Shown here: positions 25,080 to 34,215 of the stretch, one piece after another
Position numbering within the stretch: position 1 is the first letter of the stretch
How the letters are laid out: each line of letters starts with the position of its first letter
Assembly (NCBI RefSeq): GCF_016919245.1
Contig: NZ_JAFEJA010000003.1
Coordinates: 372,001-436,000, forward strand
Reading direction: 5' to 3'
Origin: Streptomyces zhihengii
Lineage (GTDB): Bacteria > Actinomycetota > Actinomycetes > Streptomycetales > Streptomycetaceae
DNA: 64,000 nt
Notes under the pieces: model-generated
The model's input: only the letters and a program-made list of their open reading frames with translations
What the model was told of the DNA's origin: nothing
Databases searched by the model: none
Position numbers and translations under genes: made by a program

Positions 25080-27149
25080 CTACTGCCAGGTGACGAGGAC
25101 GCGGTTGAGCGGGGTGTCGAGGAGGAACGTGCCGGATCGCTGGTCGACGGGCGGCGCGTCGAGCGGCAGGAGCTCGAAGTCGGCTTCCCGGCCGCGGTAC
25201 TCGCGGTCCCAGGTGCGGATAGCGTGGGCGGTCTGAGAGGCGAGATCCTCGCTGCCGGGGCCGTGACCGATGACGCCGAACTCCCAGAGTTTGCCGCCCT
25301 CGGGTGTCATTTCGTCCAGCAGGCGCCGGGTGAGGTAGATGAGCGCGCCCTTGTCCACGGCGGCTGTGGAGGAGGGGTAGGGGTCATCGGTGAGCACGGT
25401 GCCCTTGGCGCTCTGGGGGAACAGCATGCGGATCAGGCCGGAGGGCAAAGAGCAGGAAACGAAGAGCTCCATCCACTCCGGGCTCTCCATGGCGCGGACC
25501 TTCATCCCGGTCCATTGTTCGGTCCGCGGCTGTTCCAGGACGCCAGCGAGGGCGTCGGCGTCGATCTGCTGTCCGGCGGGGGCTTGGAGGCGCACAGTGC
25601 TCTGCGTGGAGAGGGGGATGACGCGGCGGTCGTCGTCGGCGATGCCGCATCGCAGGGGCATGAAGGTGTTCATCTGAGAGCCGGACGAGATCCAGCGGCC
25701 GTCGCGCTCTTGGTAGACGATGGAGCGCGAGACGCTGCCTTTGAGGCGCTGGGGGGTGACGAGCCGACCGCCGGGGGCGAGCTGCTCGAGCCAGGCGGGC
25801 GGAATGCCGTGTGCGCCGACTGTGGCGACGATCCGGTCGTAGGGTGCTCCTTCGGCGTGGCCCAGGGCGCCGTCGCAGGTGAGGGCTTGGACGTTGGTGA
25901 AACCAGTGTCGGCGAGGTGGGCGCGCGCGCCTTCGACGAGGTCGTCGTCGACGTCGATCGTGGTGACGTGTCCGTCAGGGCCGACGAGGTGTCCGATGAG
26001 GGCGGCGTTGTAGCCGGTGCCGGCGCCGAGTTCGAGGATGCGATCGCCGGGCTGGGCCTGCAGCTGGTCGAGCATGAGGGCGACGACGCTGGGCTGGGAG
26101 GCGCAGGAGATTGAGGTGCCGTCGGTGTCGTACTTGATGTTTACCGGCGCGTTGGCGTAGGCGTCGGTGAGCGACGCGTCGGGGACGAACCTGTGCCTCG
26201 GGACCGTGCGCAGCGCGCTTTCGACCTCGGAGGTGCGGGCGTGGCCCTCGGTTTTGATCTGGTCGACCAGGGCGTTGCGCAGGCACTCGGCCTCGGGTGT
26301 GGTGAGCGTGTCGGTGTTCACCGCGCTGACGTTATCGGCGGCGGGGGTGTTGGCCTTGGTGGGCGCGGTGTCGTCGCTCGATCCCATGACTGCCTCTCGT
26401 GCGATGTGGAACAGGGTGTGCTGGTCTGCGGCCGGTAGGCCGGCCCGGTTGGCGTGGAAGATGACGTGGTGGGTGATGACAGTGCGCAGGCCGCGAGTCA
26501 GTTCGCCCTGCGCGGCGAGGTGGGCGAGGGTCATGCCCGCCCGTTCGAAGGCGGCGATCCACTGCGTGTGGCCGTCCAGCGGCCCGCCCGCCCGGCACAG
26601 GCTGCGTGCCTCGATGGCCATCAGCTTCCGCATCGACGGCAGAAGGCTCTCGGACAAGTCGGGTGTCGGGGTGCCGGGGCGCAGGGCGGCGGCCTTGCTC
26701 CACACGTCGCCTTGCTCGAACCAGTCGAGGTTCGCGGCCCGCATCATGCTGCTCAGCAGCAGGACGGCCATCTCCGGACGGTCCAGGTGGCCGGGGCCTA
26801 TCTGGTAGGCGAGGAGGTGGCGGCTGTCCTCGTGGAAGAGGTCGTGCGCGGTCGCCATGGCGGGCCAGCCGCCGAAGGCGTGCATCTCAGGCTCGTAGAT
26901 CCCGGTCGTCCAGGAGGACGCGACGCCGTCTGCGACCAGGTCGTCCAGCAGCGCCGTTACGGCCGGGGCGGGTTGATCGGCCAGGTACCGCAGCGGCCAG
27001 GGCTGTTTGTTCATGAACCACCAGCCGCTGAGCTGCCGGGTGGCCTCTGCCTCGTGCAGGACAGAGGCGAGGCGGTCGGTGATGGCGGCGCGCGCGGTCT
27101 GCCGGTCGGGGAAGGTGATCTGGTGCTGCTGCCAATGGTCGGCGGGCAT
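25080..27149 (-). CDS. FxLD-system methyltransferase: SpaB_C-like domain fused to PCMT-type O-methyltransferase
   Basis: 689 aa from ATG 27149 (GAGAGGA upstream). Residues 1 to about 270 match the thiopeptide-type bacteriocin/SpaB C-terminal domain (WWFMNKQPWPLRYLADQ, AHDLFHEDSRHLLAY). Residues about 300-689 are a protein-L-isoaspartate O-methyltransferase-like domain: VPRHRFVP, motif I ILELGAGTGYNAALIG, VTTIDVDDDLVEGAR and RIVATVGAHGIPPAWLEQL, ending in a C-terminal extension. Such LanS_A-type enzymes methylate a peptide Asp and lead to isoaspartate or aspartimide. It is 17 bases downstream of the LanC-like gene in the same operon. The Asp residues of the precursor core are the likely targets. 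Confidence 0.9.
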   Translation of the reverse strand: MPADHWQQHQITFPDRQTARAAITDRLASVLHEAEATRQLSGWWFMNKQPWPLRYLADQPAPAVTALLDDLVADGVASSWTTGIYEPEMHAFGGWPAMATAHDLFHEDSRHLLAYQIGPGHLDRPEMAVLLLSSMMRAANLDWFEQGDVWSKAAALRPGTPTPDLSESLLPSMRKLMAIEARSLCRAGGPLDGHTQWIAAFERAGMTLAHLAAQGELTRGLRTVITHHVIFHANRAGLPAADQHTLFHIAREAVMGSSDDTAPTKANTPAADNVSAVNTDTLTTPEAECLRNALVDQIKTEGHARTSEVESALRTVPRHRFVPDASLTDAYANAPVNIKYDTDGTSISCASQPSVVALMLDQLQAQPGDRILELGAGTGYNAALIGHLVGPDGHVTTIDVDDDLVEGARAHLADTGFTNVQALTCDGALGHAEGAPYDRIVATVGAHGIPPAWLEQLAPGGRLVTPQRLKGSVSRSIVYQERDGRWISSGSQMNTFMPLRCGIADDDRRVIPLSTQSTVRLQAPAGQQIDADALAGVLEQPRTEQWTGMKVRAMESPEWMELFVSCSLPSGLIRMLFPQSAKGTVLTDDPYPSSTAAVDKGALIYLTRRLLDEMTPEGGKLWEFGVIGHGPGSEDLASQTAHAIRTWDREYRGREADFELLPLDAPPVDQRSGTFLLDTPLNRVLVTWQ

Positions 27150-27166
27150 CAAGGTCCTCTCGGAGG

Positions 27167-28435
27167 TCAGGCGACGAGCAGGAAGGCATCCCAGTGGGTG
27201 CGCGGCGGGGCGGTGCCGGAAGTGGAGAGGAGGCCGAGCCCGATACCGGCGGCGCCGTCAAGGAGACCGGCGCCGGGAGCGCCATCGATGAGTGCCGTGC
27301 CCGCGTCCTCCGGTTTCGAGCCGGGCGGCAGCAGGGTGGCCAGCAGGTCGGGCAGAACGGCGCGGAGCTGGTTCGCGGTCTCGGGCGCGGCGTCGGCGGC
27401 GGCCCGGCCGGTGATGTGGGCGAGTCCGGCGAAGCCGTGGCACAGGCCGGTGTCCGTGGTGGCCCACAGCTGCTCGGGGTCGGTGAGAGCGTTCAGGAAG
27501 GCGTTCTCGGCGACCGCTCGGCGGGTGGGATCGCCGAGCGCGAGGGCGGCAAGCTGCTGGGCGCGCGCTATGCCGGCGGTGCCGTAGCACCACGAGGGAC
27601 GCCGGGGACCGGCGGGCGCGAGCTGCCCGGTGCGCAGCTCGTCGCGGGTGACCCAGTACGGCCAGGTCCCGTCGTGCGTGGTGGCAGTAGCCCAGTGGTC
27701 GAGCCAGGCCAGGATGGTGCGCAGGGCCTGGCTGTGGCCGCTGACCTTGGTGCCGCGGCGGGCGCAGAGCGCGAGCAGGGCCAGAACGGAGCCGACGCCG
27801 TGGGCCATGCCGGTGTTGCTGTGGCCGCCGGGGAATTGGTCGTCCGGCCGTCCGGAGGGCCCGCTGAGCGTCCACCACCCCGGCAGAGTGTCCCCTTGAT
27901 GAGTGAGCGGTTCGGTCAGGCGTACGCAGTAGTCGAGGATCGATTGCAGGGCCGGGCCCGCCGGGTCGCGGCGCAGGAGGTAGCCGCCGAAGCCGGTCAG
28001 TCCGCGGATCGCGTCGAACTCGGCGAGCGCCGGGAGTTGTCCGGCGTCGACTCGGCGGTGCGCGTCGTCCAGGCGGCGTTGGACGTCGTCGAAGATCCGG
28101 CGGTCCAGGAGGGCGAGTTCGCGTGCATAGGCGCCGGGTAGCCCTTCGGCGGCGCAGGCCAGGACGTGCGCGAGTGCGGGGGCGCCGTAGAAGGGGTGGC
28201 TGTCGGCGCCGCTGGTGAACGGGCGGCGGGTGGCGGCCGCGAGCCAGTCGTGGGCGCGCTGCCACGGGCCGAGGCCAGCCGCGGCCCGCTCGATGTGCAG
28301 CAGAGCGATACCGATCGGCCCGAGTGCGAGGTGCTGCCGGGCGGCCTGCGTGCTCACCGTGGGTGGCGCGGTGCCGGGGTGGGCGAGGCGGTCGGCGATG
28401 CTCGCGGACAGGCCGAGGGCGGTGTCGTTGTTCAC
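27167..28435 (-). CDS. LanC-like lanthipeptide cyclase
   Basis: 422 aa from GTG 28435, which overlaps the LanB stop (GTGA). The alpha-toroid features of LanC proteins are present: LGPIGIALLHIERAAAGLG, SHPFYGAPALAHVLACA, NTGMAHGVGSVLALLAL, the zinc ligand Cys in PSWCYGTAGIARAQQLAAL, and the Cys-His pair in DTGLCHGFAGLAHITGRA, with GAAGIGLGLLS near the end. LanC enzymes bind zinc and add Cys thiols to dehydro-residues to make thioether rings. The zinc ligands look complete, so it should be active on the precursor encoded at 31609. Confidence 0.92.
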   Translation of the reverse strand: MNNDTALGLSASIADRLAHPGTAPPTVSTQAARQHLALGPIGIALLHIERAAAGLGPWQRAHDWLAAATRRPFTSGADSHPFYGAPALAHVLACAAEGLPGAYARELALLDRRIFDDVQRRLDDAHRRVDAGQLPALAEFDAIRGLTGFGGYLLRRDPAGPALQSILDYCVRLTEPLTHQGDTLPGWWTLSGPSGRPDDQFPGGHSNTGMAHGVGSVLALLALCARRGTKVSGHSQALRTILAWLDHWATATTHDGTWPYWVTRDELRTGQLAPAGPRRPSWCYGTAGIARAQQLAALALGDPTRRAVAENAFLNALTDPEQLWATTDTGLCHGFAGLAHITGRAAADAAPETANQLRAVLPDLLATLLPPGSKPEDAGTALIDGAPGAGLLDGAAGIGLGLLSTSGTAPPRTHWDAFLLVA

Positions 28436-31400
28436 CGGGTCCTCCTGGGACGGGCGTTGAAGGCTTGGGCGGCGGCGCGGGCGAGGTGGAGGCAGATCTC
28501 CTCCTCGGGGAAGTTGACCGCGACGTGCCGTACGAAGTGGGTGTGCAATAAGGAGGTGAGGACGTCGTCCAAGGCGATGCCTTCGGTGTCCGGGCCCGGC
28601 AGGTGCTTGCGGTAGGCGGCCAGTGCGACGGCACGGTCGGCCCAGCCCGCGACGATCGCCTTGCCGCCGGGGACCGCACGGAGCGCGGCCCAGCCGTCGT
28701 GGGGGTCGGCCAGGCGGACGGCCTCGGTGAACTGCTGCCTTGGGATCGGCTTCGGCGCTCGGTGCGGGATGTGGTCGATCAGCCAGCGCGCGCCGGCCTG
28801 CGGGCTGCCGAGGAACGCTGAGGTGATCGCTAAGGTGTGGGCGGCCACCAGAGCGCGTTGCTGTGGGCGCCTGGGCTGGGAGAGCTGGGTGATGACGGCT
28901 CGAGAGTCGGCCCGGAATACCTTTTCGGCGGCGTCCCATGCGCTTGCGGAGCCCCAGCGGCCCATCTCCCGGTAGGAGGTGGGGTAGCGCAGGTCTGCCA
29001 GAAGCCCGTCCGTGCGCAGTTCGTCGGCCCACGCGCTCACCGTACGGGCGGCGTCCGCGAAGCCAGCCGGGTCAGGCAGGGCGATGCGCAGGCGCAGGTG
29101 CTGGTCGGGGTCGCGGAAGCGGATGAACCACCATGGGGGAGAGCCGAGCCGGTCAAGGAGTTCGGGGATGTGCCGGGTGAGCACGGCGTCCTGGCGGCGT
29201 AGGTCTCCATACAGGGTGGCCAGCAGCACCGAGGACGTGCCCGGCGTCTGGGTCTGGGGCCGGGTGAGGGTGCGGGCCGGGGTCGGCTGGGGAAGCGGCG
29301 GCCACGCTGCGGACCTGGTTGCGTTGAGGGGGATGATGATGTCGTGGGCCCGGCCCTGGCTCCAGCCGTATGCCTGCGGGCCCGGCGCCTCGGTGAGCAC
29401 CACGGCGGAGGCGCGGTCGAGCTGCTGGCGTAGCAGACTGCGGTGGGCGGCCTGGTCGAGGTCGAGTGGGAGGAGCCGGTCGCCCTGGACGAGCCGCACG
29501 TGCTGAGGCAGGCGTCGGCGGCTGTGCCATTCGTCGAGCGCGAGGTTCCACTCTGCCGTCGCCCGGTCCTGGCCGGGTAGGTCGGCCGCTTCCAGCCGCC
29601 ACCGGGCCGGGGAGAGCACGATGCGGCCGTAGCGCAGGCGCGGGAGGAACGGCGCTGTCGCGGCAACTCCCCAGTCGAAGGCGGTCACCCGGGCGCACTG
29701 GCCGCGCGAGAGCTCGGTGAGCAGCCGGGCCAGTGGCGGGGTGTGCTCGGTGAGATTAAGCGCGTGCATGCCCACGGCCTCGATGCGGCGGCCAAGACCC
29801 GGGGCGGCCAGGTACATCCGGCGGCCGTCGCAGGCCACGGCGAGATCGGCCGGAGTGAGAACGTCCGGGGCGGGTGGCCGGTGTTCTTGCAGGCTGATCA
29901 GCAGCGGCAGGATGCGGGGGGTCCGAGTGACGTGCGCGGTATCGGGCAGCAGCGGAGGGAAGGAGAGCTGGGCGGGATCAGTGCCGAAATCGGCGGTGGG
30001 CAGGTCGGTCAGCTCCGCGCACAGCGCCTTACGCGCGGCGGGATCCAGGACGCTGGCGAAGCGGCCGGTGCTGACCCCGGCGCCACGGGACACGCTCGTG
30101 ACCGCCAGGGTGAACCGGCCGTGCTGCACCTCTTCGACGCTCGTCGCGTGCAGCCGTATGCCGATCTCCAGGTGCGGCGGCATCCGCGGTTCCTTCGGCC
30201 CCATGTTCAGGGCTTCCACCATCTTGTCGGAGAGCACCACTTCGTCGTGCCCGTCGAGCGCGGCGGCCTGGGCCAGTCGGAGGAGTATGTCGTCCCGTGG
30301 GGAGATCCGCCGTTGGCCGGCGCCGGCCGGGGCACCGGGGTAACCGGCGGGGTAGCCGATGCCGTTGTCGGCGACGACATCGAGGAGGGGCACCATCGTG
30401 CCGATGCCGTACCGCTCATAGAATCGCTGGTGATACTCGCCCAGTCCGCGGCCCCCGTACGGGCGGGCACTGAGCCGGGTGAGGACGGTGGCGGCGCGCT
30501 CAATCTCGCGCGCCACTTCATCGGGCAGCCGGAGATGTGCGTCGAGACGGAGGTCGAGCGCCAAGGGGTGGCGGCGAAGGCCCGGCACCAGCTGCTGCAT
30601 CAGCGCGGCCACTGCCTCCCGGTCATCCGGCGAGGCGCACTGGAGCAGCCCTGCGTGGACGGCGCGAAGGTCTCTGACCATCCCAGCGAGCGGGACGAGG
30701 GCGCCGCCCCGGGCCGTGTCGAGCTGGGCGAGGACGTAGCCGAGGGCGTCGGGTTCGGTGGCCGGTGCTTGGAGGTTCGTGATCAGCACGCGCCGCCTGA
30801 TCAGGCCTGCCAGCAGCCCGTGGACCCGCTCGGGGACCACGCCGGGGAACTCTGCGCCCAGCTTCTCGGCCAGGTCCTCGAACCGGACCGGCTCCTTTGC
30901 TGCGGCAAGGGCACTGCGCACTGGGGAGGACAGCTCGATCGACGCCTCCACCGCCCGCCGACCGTCGTCCTGGTACGGGACGATCAGGCGACCGTCCCTT
31001 ACGAAGGCCGTGTTGTTCACCATGACGGACAACCACGGCAACAGCTCTCCGCTTCTCTCCAGTTGCTCGACCAGCCGGGACAGCCACTCGGCGCCGACCC
31101 GCGCGACAACCACATGATCCTCGCCCCAGACGGCGGCAGTCCTGTCACCGAAGGCGGCGGTGGTCACGCCGGCGAACAGACCGAACGGTGTGGCCCGGTG
31201 CCTTGCCCGAAGCAGGTAACGGACCAGGGAGAGGCCGACGCGCCGGACGTCGCGCCTGGAGGGTGCCGGGGACTCGCACAGATTATCGACCTGGGTCCCC
31301 AGGTCCGAGCTGGCGTGTCGCACGGCCTCGACCAGGGCTGCGTTGCTCCAGACGGCGCGCACCCAGGCGAGACGGCTGGCGGTGATGTCTTCCTGACCGG

Positions 31401-31515
31401 CGTCGGGGAGGGGGCGGTCGTCGAAGTCGGGGAAGGGATCCTCGGCCGGTGCCGGTCGTGCTACGGCGCGGACGAGGGCGGTCGTGCCGGCCCGGAATAA
31501 GGGTGGTGCGGTCAC
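28432..31515 (-). CDS. Full-length lantibiotic dehydratase (LanB)
   Basis: 1027 aa from GTG 31515, chosen because AAGGAGG lies six bases upstream. The N-terminal two thirds form the glutamylation domain (LSLVRYLLRARHRATPFGLF, YHQRFYERYGIGTMVPLLDV, VSRGAGVSTGRFASVLDP). The C-terminal third is the glutamate-elimination/SpaB_C domain (LYGDLRRQDAVLTRHIPELL, WWFIRFRDPDQHLRLRIALP, YPTSYREMGRWG). It dehydrates Ser/Thr of the precursor using glutamyl-tRNA. Three rare TTA leucine codons occur (31498-31500, codon 6; 28831-28833; 28549-28551), which ties translation to the bldA tRNA. A hairpin separates it from the precursor gene. Confidence 0.95.
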   Translation of the reverse strand: MTAPPLFRAGTTALVRAVARPAPAEDPFPDFDDRPLPDAGQEDITASRLAWVRAVWSNAALVEAVRHASSDLGTQVDNLCESPAPSRRDVRRVGLSLVRYLLRARHRATPFGLFAGVTTAAFGDRTAAVWGEDHVVVARVGAEWLSRLVEQLERSGELLPWLSVMVNNTAFVRDGRLIVPYQDDGRRAVEASIELSSPVRSALAAAKEPVRFEDLAEKLGAEFPGVVPERVHGLLAGLIRRRVLITNLQAPATEPDALGYVLAQLDTARGGALVPLAGMVRDLRAVHAGLLQCASPDDREAVAALMQQLVPGLRRHPLALDLRLDAHLRLPDEVAREIERAATVLTRLSARPYGGRGLGEYHQRFYERYGIGTMVPLLDVVADNGIGYPAGYPGAPAGAGQRRISPRDDILLRLAQAAALDGHDEVVLSDKMVEALNMGPKEPRMPPHLEIGIRLHATSVEEVQHGRFTLAVTSVSRGAGVSTGRFASVLDPAARKALCAELTDLPTADFGTDPAQLSFPPLLPDTAHVTRTPRILPLLISLQEHRPPAPDVLTPADLAVACDGRRMYLAAPGLGRRIEAVGMHALNLTEHTPPLARLLTELSRGQCARVTAFDWGVAATAPFLPRLRYGRIVLSPARWRLEAADLPGQDRATAEWNLALDEWHSRRRLPQHVRLVQGDRLLPLDLDQAAHRSLLRQQLDRASAVVLTEAPGPQAYGWSQGRAHDIIIPLNATRSAAWPPLPQPTPARTLTRPQTQTPGTSSVLLATLYGDLRRQDAVLTRHIPELLDRLGSPPWWFIRFRDPDQHLRLRIALPDPAGFADAARTVSAWADELRTDGLLADLRYPTSYREMGRWGSASAWDAAEKVFRADSRAVITQLSQPRRPQQRALVAAHTLAITSAFLGSPQAGARWLIDHIPHRAPKPIPRQQFTEAVRLADPHDGWAALRAVPGGKAIVAGWADRAVALAAYRKHLPGPDTEGIALDDVLTSLLHTHFVRHVAVNFPEEEICLHLARAAAQAFNARPRRTR

Positions 31516-31545
31516 GAATGCCTCCTTGAGCCGGGCGGGAAGGGC

Positions 31546-31585
31546 GGCCGGGGCCCGCCGCACCATCGGTGTGGCGGCCCCGGCC
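31546..31585 (-). terminator. Hairpin between lanthipeptide precursor and LanB (attenuator)
   Basis: GGCCGGGGCCCGCC (31546-31559) pairs with GGCGGCCCCGGCC (31573-31585) with one bulged base around a 13-base loop. It lies in the 93-base gap after the precursor stop. In lanthipeptide operons such partial terminators allow more precursor than enzyme mRNA. Confidence 0.7.
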
Positions 31586-31608
31586 AGGTGCGGGCTAGAT
31601 GGGTCAGG

Positions 31609-31782
31609 TCAGGCGACGTTGGTGGTGCAGGCGCCGCAGGTGGTGCCGCAGTTGTCGTCGGTCAGGTTGGTCAGTCCGATGGCATCGGAGACCTCCAGCA
31701 AACCGACGTTCAGGGTGAACCCGTCCTCCTGGGCGAGGGGCTCCTGAGCCTGAGTGGTGCTCTGCGCGATGTTGCGCGTCAT
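31609..31782 (-). CDS. FxLD-family lanthipeptide precursor peptide (FTLN variant)
   Basis: 57 aa from ATG 31782 with AGAGGA upstream. The leader MTRNIAQSTTQAQEPLAQED is followed by GFTLNVGLLEVSDAIGL, the position of the F-x-L-D motif that names the family; here the Asp is Asn. The C-terminal core TNLTDDNCGTTCGACTTNVA has three Cys (45, 49, 52) and five or more Thr, allowing up to three thioether rings. It lies directly upstream of LanB, a LanC-like cyclase and an FxLD-type methyltransferase on the same strand, which fixes its identity. The paired Asp (42-43) before Asn are candidates for methylation or isoaspartate formation. No dedicated protease or exporter is seen nearby. Confidence 0.92.
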   Translation of the reverse strand: MTRNIAQSTTQAQEPLAQEDGFTLNVGLLEVSDAIGLTNLTDDNCGTTCGACTTNVA

Positions 31783-32216
31783 GTCAATTCCTCTTTCATG
31801 GTTGGGTGTTGTTGGCTTGATGGCTCTGCCGTATGCAGGAGGCCGGAGAGTGGCCGGTGGGCTGGCTCCGTCGGCCCGGGTCTGGCCACCCCGACGCGAA
31901 GCCGCGGCGGGAAGCTTTTCGGTGTCACCTGTGCAGGCGAGTCAGCCACTGGGTGGAGCGAGCGGTCACTGCTCAGGGCAAGGGACAGCACGGCTTGACA
32001 TCCGTCCTCACCGACCAGCGTGCGCCCAGGCCAACCTCGTAGTCGGGCGACGATCCAGAGTGGCGCCTGCGTGTCTCCGGCTATGGTGTGTCGGGCTGCC
32101 TGCGCGACCTCTTCTGGAGCAGCGTTCCGGCAGTCCGTCGGGGCACCCCACGTGGTGTTCGCGTCGGCCTTGACCTCGCCGATCAGATCCAGCGCGATGT
32201 CGGGTCGGGCGGTCAT
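31779..32216 (-). CDS. Possible small gene coupled to the lanthipeptide precursor
   Basis: 145 aa frame with GGAGAG upstream of its ATG and a stop that overlaps the precursor start (ATGA). The first 85 residues (TARPDIALDLIGEVKADANT, EEVAQAARHTIAGDTQAPLW, IVARLRGWPGRTLVGEDGC) show GC-rich third positions and protein-like composition; the rest is less convincing. I recognise no family. The overlap suggests translational coupling to the precursor, but the precursor has its own ribosome site inside this frame, so the arrangement may be accidental. It could also be the 3' remainder of a decayed gene. Confidence 0.35.
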   Translation of the reverse strand: MTARPDIALDLIGEVKADANTTWGAPTDCRNAAPEEVAQAARHTIAGDTQAPLWIVARLRGWPGRTLVGEDGCQAVLSLALSSDRSLHPVADSPAQVTPKSFPPRLRVGVARPGPTEPAHRPLSGLLHTAEPSSQQHPTMKEELT

Positions 32217-32546
32217 CTGGAGCTCTCCAGTTTGGCGCCGCCAGCAGAGTCGAGACGGCGCGTAGCGTCGGTCTGTGCTGGGAGGACGACGGTCAAGGGC
32301 TCCACGGGAGATCCTTCGGGATAACTGGGCACGCGATTGGTGGTGATGGATGGCCTGTACGGCAGACCGTCAGCCCAGGCGTTGAGGCCGGGGTAGCCGA
32401 CCTCGGCCTTTCGTGGGCAACGTCGGCGTATGAGGCCGCTGAGATGACCGAGTGTCGGTCAACTGTGCGTGCACGGCCTAGTAGTTGATGGGAGTCTTGC
32501 GGGAGTCCCGTCTCTGCGGCGGTACGCTCAGGCTGTGCCTGCCTGA

Positions 32547-33881
32547 TTGGATTTCGTCGTGGACGAGGATGAGCGCACACCCCACCCGCTGGCTGCAGTC
32601 CGCAGCGCGCGCGGGTTCAACCGTGTCGAGTTCGCCCAAGCGATACACGGCGCTGCCCGCCGTCGCGGTCTGCGCACCGGCGTCGATAAGGCCCGGGTGC
32701 GCAAATGGGAGGTCAACGGCGTACGACCTGACGTCGTCTCCCAGACCTACATCGCGGAAGTCCTGGGCATCTCGGCCGATGACGTTGACCCTGCTGTCTG
32801 GCCCGCCTGGCTTCCTCGCATCGACCAGGGTGTCGTGCCGCTCGGCCTTGCGAACGTTGTACCTGCTCTGCGAGAGGCCCTGCACACTATGGACCGCCGT
32901 AACCTGCTCAGCGCTATCCCCGGATCCGCGCTCGTTGCCCTGGCCGGAAGCTGGACTGGAGCCCAACCGACCGCTCTTGCCCATGGCCCTTCCGGCCCGG
33001 GCGCCATAGTGGGCGAGGATGTCGTAGCCCTGCTGGAGGAGACCAGCGCCCGCCTGAACGCACTGGCGACGGAACAACGCCAGCACATTGCGCCTCTCTA
33101 CGACGCCCACCTCGCGCGCGTCACCGATCTGATCGGGGAGCAGCGCTACCCCCGCGTCCTAGGAGTGCGCCTGCACAAGCTCGCCGCCAGCCTCGCCCAG
33201 ACAGTCGCCTGGATCCGCTTCGACCATGGTCAGCACAGCGCCGCCAGCCGATACTGGATTGCCGGACTGCACAACGCTTACGTCAGTAGCGACCGTGATA
33301 TGGGCGCGGCCCTCCTCAGCGACCTCGCTTACCAAGCCTCCTGGCGGGATGACCCCACCACCGCCGCTGGCATCCTCACCAAGGCCCTCAGCCGCACCAC
33401 GCACCCCGCAGCCAGTTCCTTGCTGCACTTGCGACTGGCACGCGCCCAAGCCGCGCGCGGCGAACGGCGCGCCACGATGCAATCCCTGCATGCCGCAGAA
33501 CGCCTGCTCGATGCCGGGGACGTAGACGACACCCCGCACTGGTGCTCGTAGATGTCATCCGCCGACCTGGCCGTGGACTCAGGCCGCTGCCTGCTCGACC
33601 TCGGCGACACCACCCAGGCACACCGCCTCATCGCCGAGGGTCAAGCGCTCCTGCCCGTCAGCCGCGACAAAACCCGCGGAATCTTCCTTGCCTACCGGGC
33701 GCAGGGGCATCTCAGTCGTCGCGAACCCGAGGCAGCAGCTGCCGACGCCCTCGAAGCTCTTCGCCTGGCTGAACGGATTGGAGCCCCACGATGCGTGCAG
33801 CTCGTCCGGAATTTAGCTCCCTCCTTCGCGCCGTACAGCACTGCAGAGGGTGTGCCCGAACTGCTGCAGGCTGTCGCATAG
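32547..33881 (+). pseudogene. HTH/TPR transcriptional regulator interrupted by an in-frame amber codon
   Basis: A single frame runs from TTG 32547 (or GTG 32559) to 33881 and is broken only by TAG at 33549-33551. The N-terminus has an XRE-type helix-turn-helix (RSARGFNRVEFAQAIHGAAR, KARVRKWEVNGVRPDVVSQT, YIAEVLGISADD); the rest is TPR-like (RFDHGQHSAASRYWIAGLHN, AARGERRATMQSLHAAERLL). The join reads HWCS-stop-MSSADLAVDSGRCLL; related regulators have Trp at this place (HWCAWMSPADLAVDSG), so a TGG-to-TAG change is the simplest cause. A TTA codon lies at 33813-33815. It faces away from the lanthipeptide genes and may once have controlled them. Confidence 0.82.
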
Positions 33882-34179
33882 TCCGGACATCAGATGCGCA
33901 CGCCCATCGGCTCGTCACCGGATACGTCGCTGCCCCCTCGTACTGCACGACCAGCTCGACACCACGGGCGTACGGCTCCGACCAGGACGTGTTCGGCGAC
34001 CGGGCCCTGACCGCCGTCTCCGCTACGGATGTCAGGTCACGATGGGGCCGCAGTCATCACCTTCGCCGCCTGGCCAAGAGTTCGACTAGGGCGAGCTGCA
34101 CAGCAGGAGGCTTGTTTTCGGACATTTAGGTGGCATTCTGCGGTTCGACTCACCTGAAGGCCCGTACGGTGAACTGCGT

Positions 34180-34215
34180 CTGAGGCGGGATGTCTCCCCC
34201 GTCATCCCGCCTCAG
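34180..34215. terminator. 13-bp inverted repeat, bidirectional terminator-like
   Basis: CTGAGGCGGGATG at 34180-34192 pairs perfectly with 34203-34215 around a 10-base C-rich loop. No U-run follows, as is common in Streptomyces. Confidence 0.6.
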
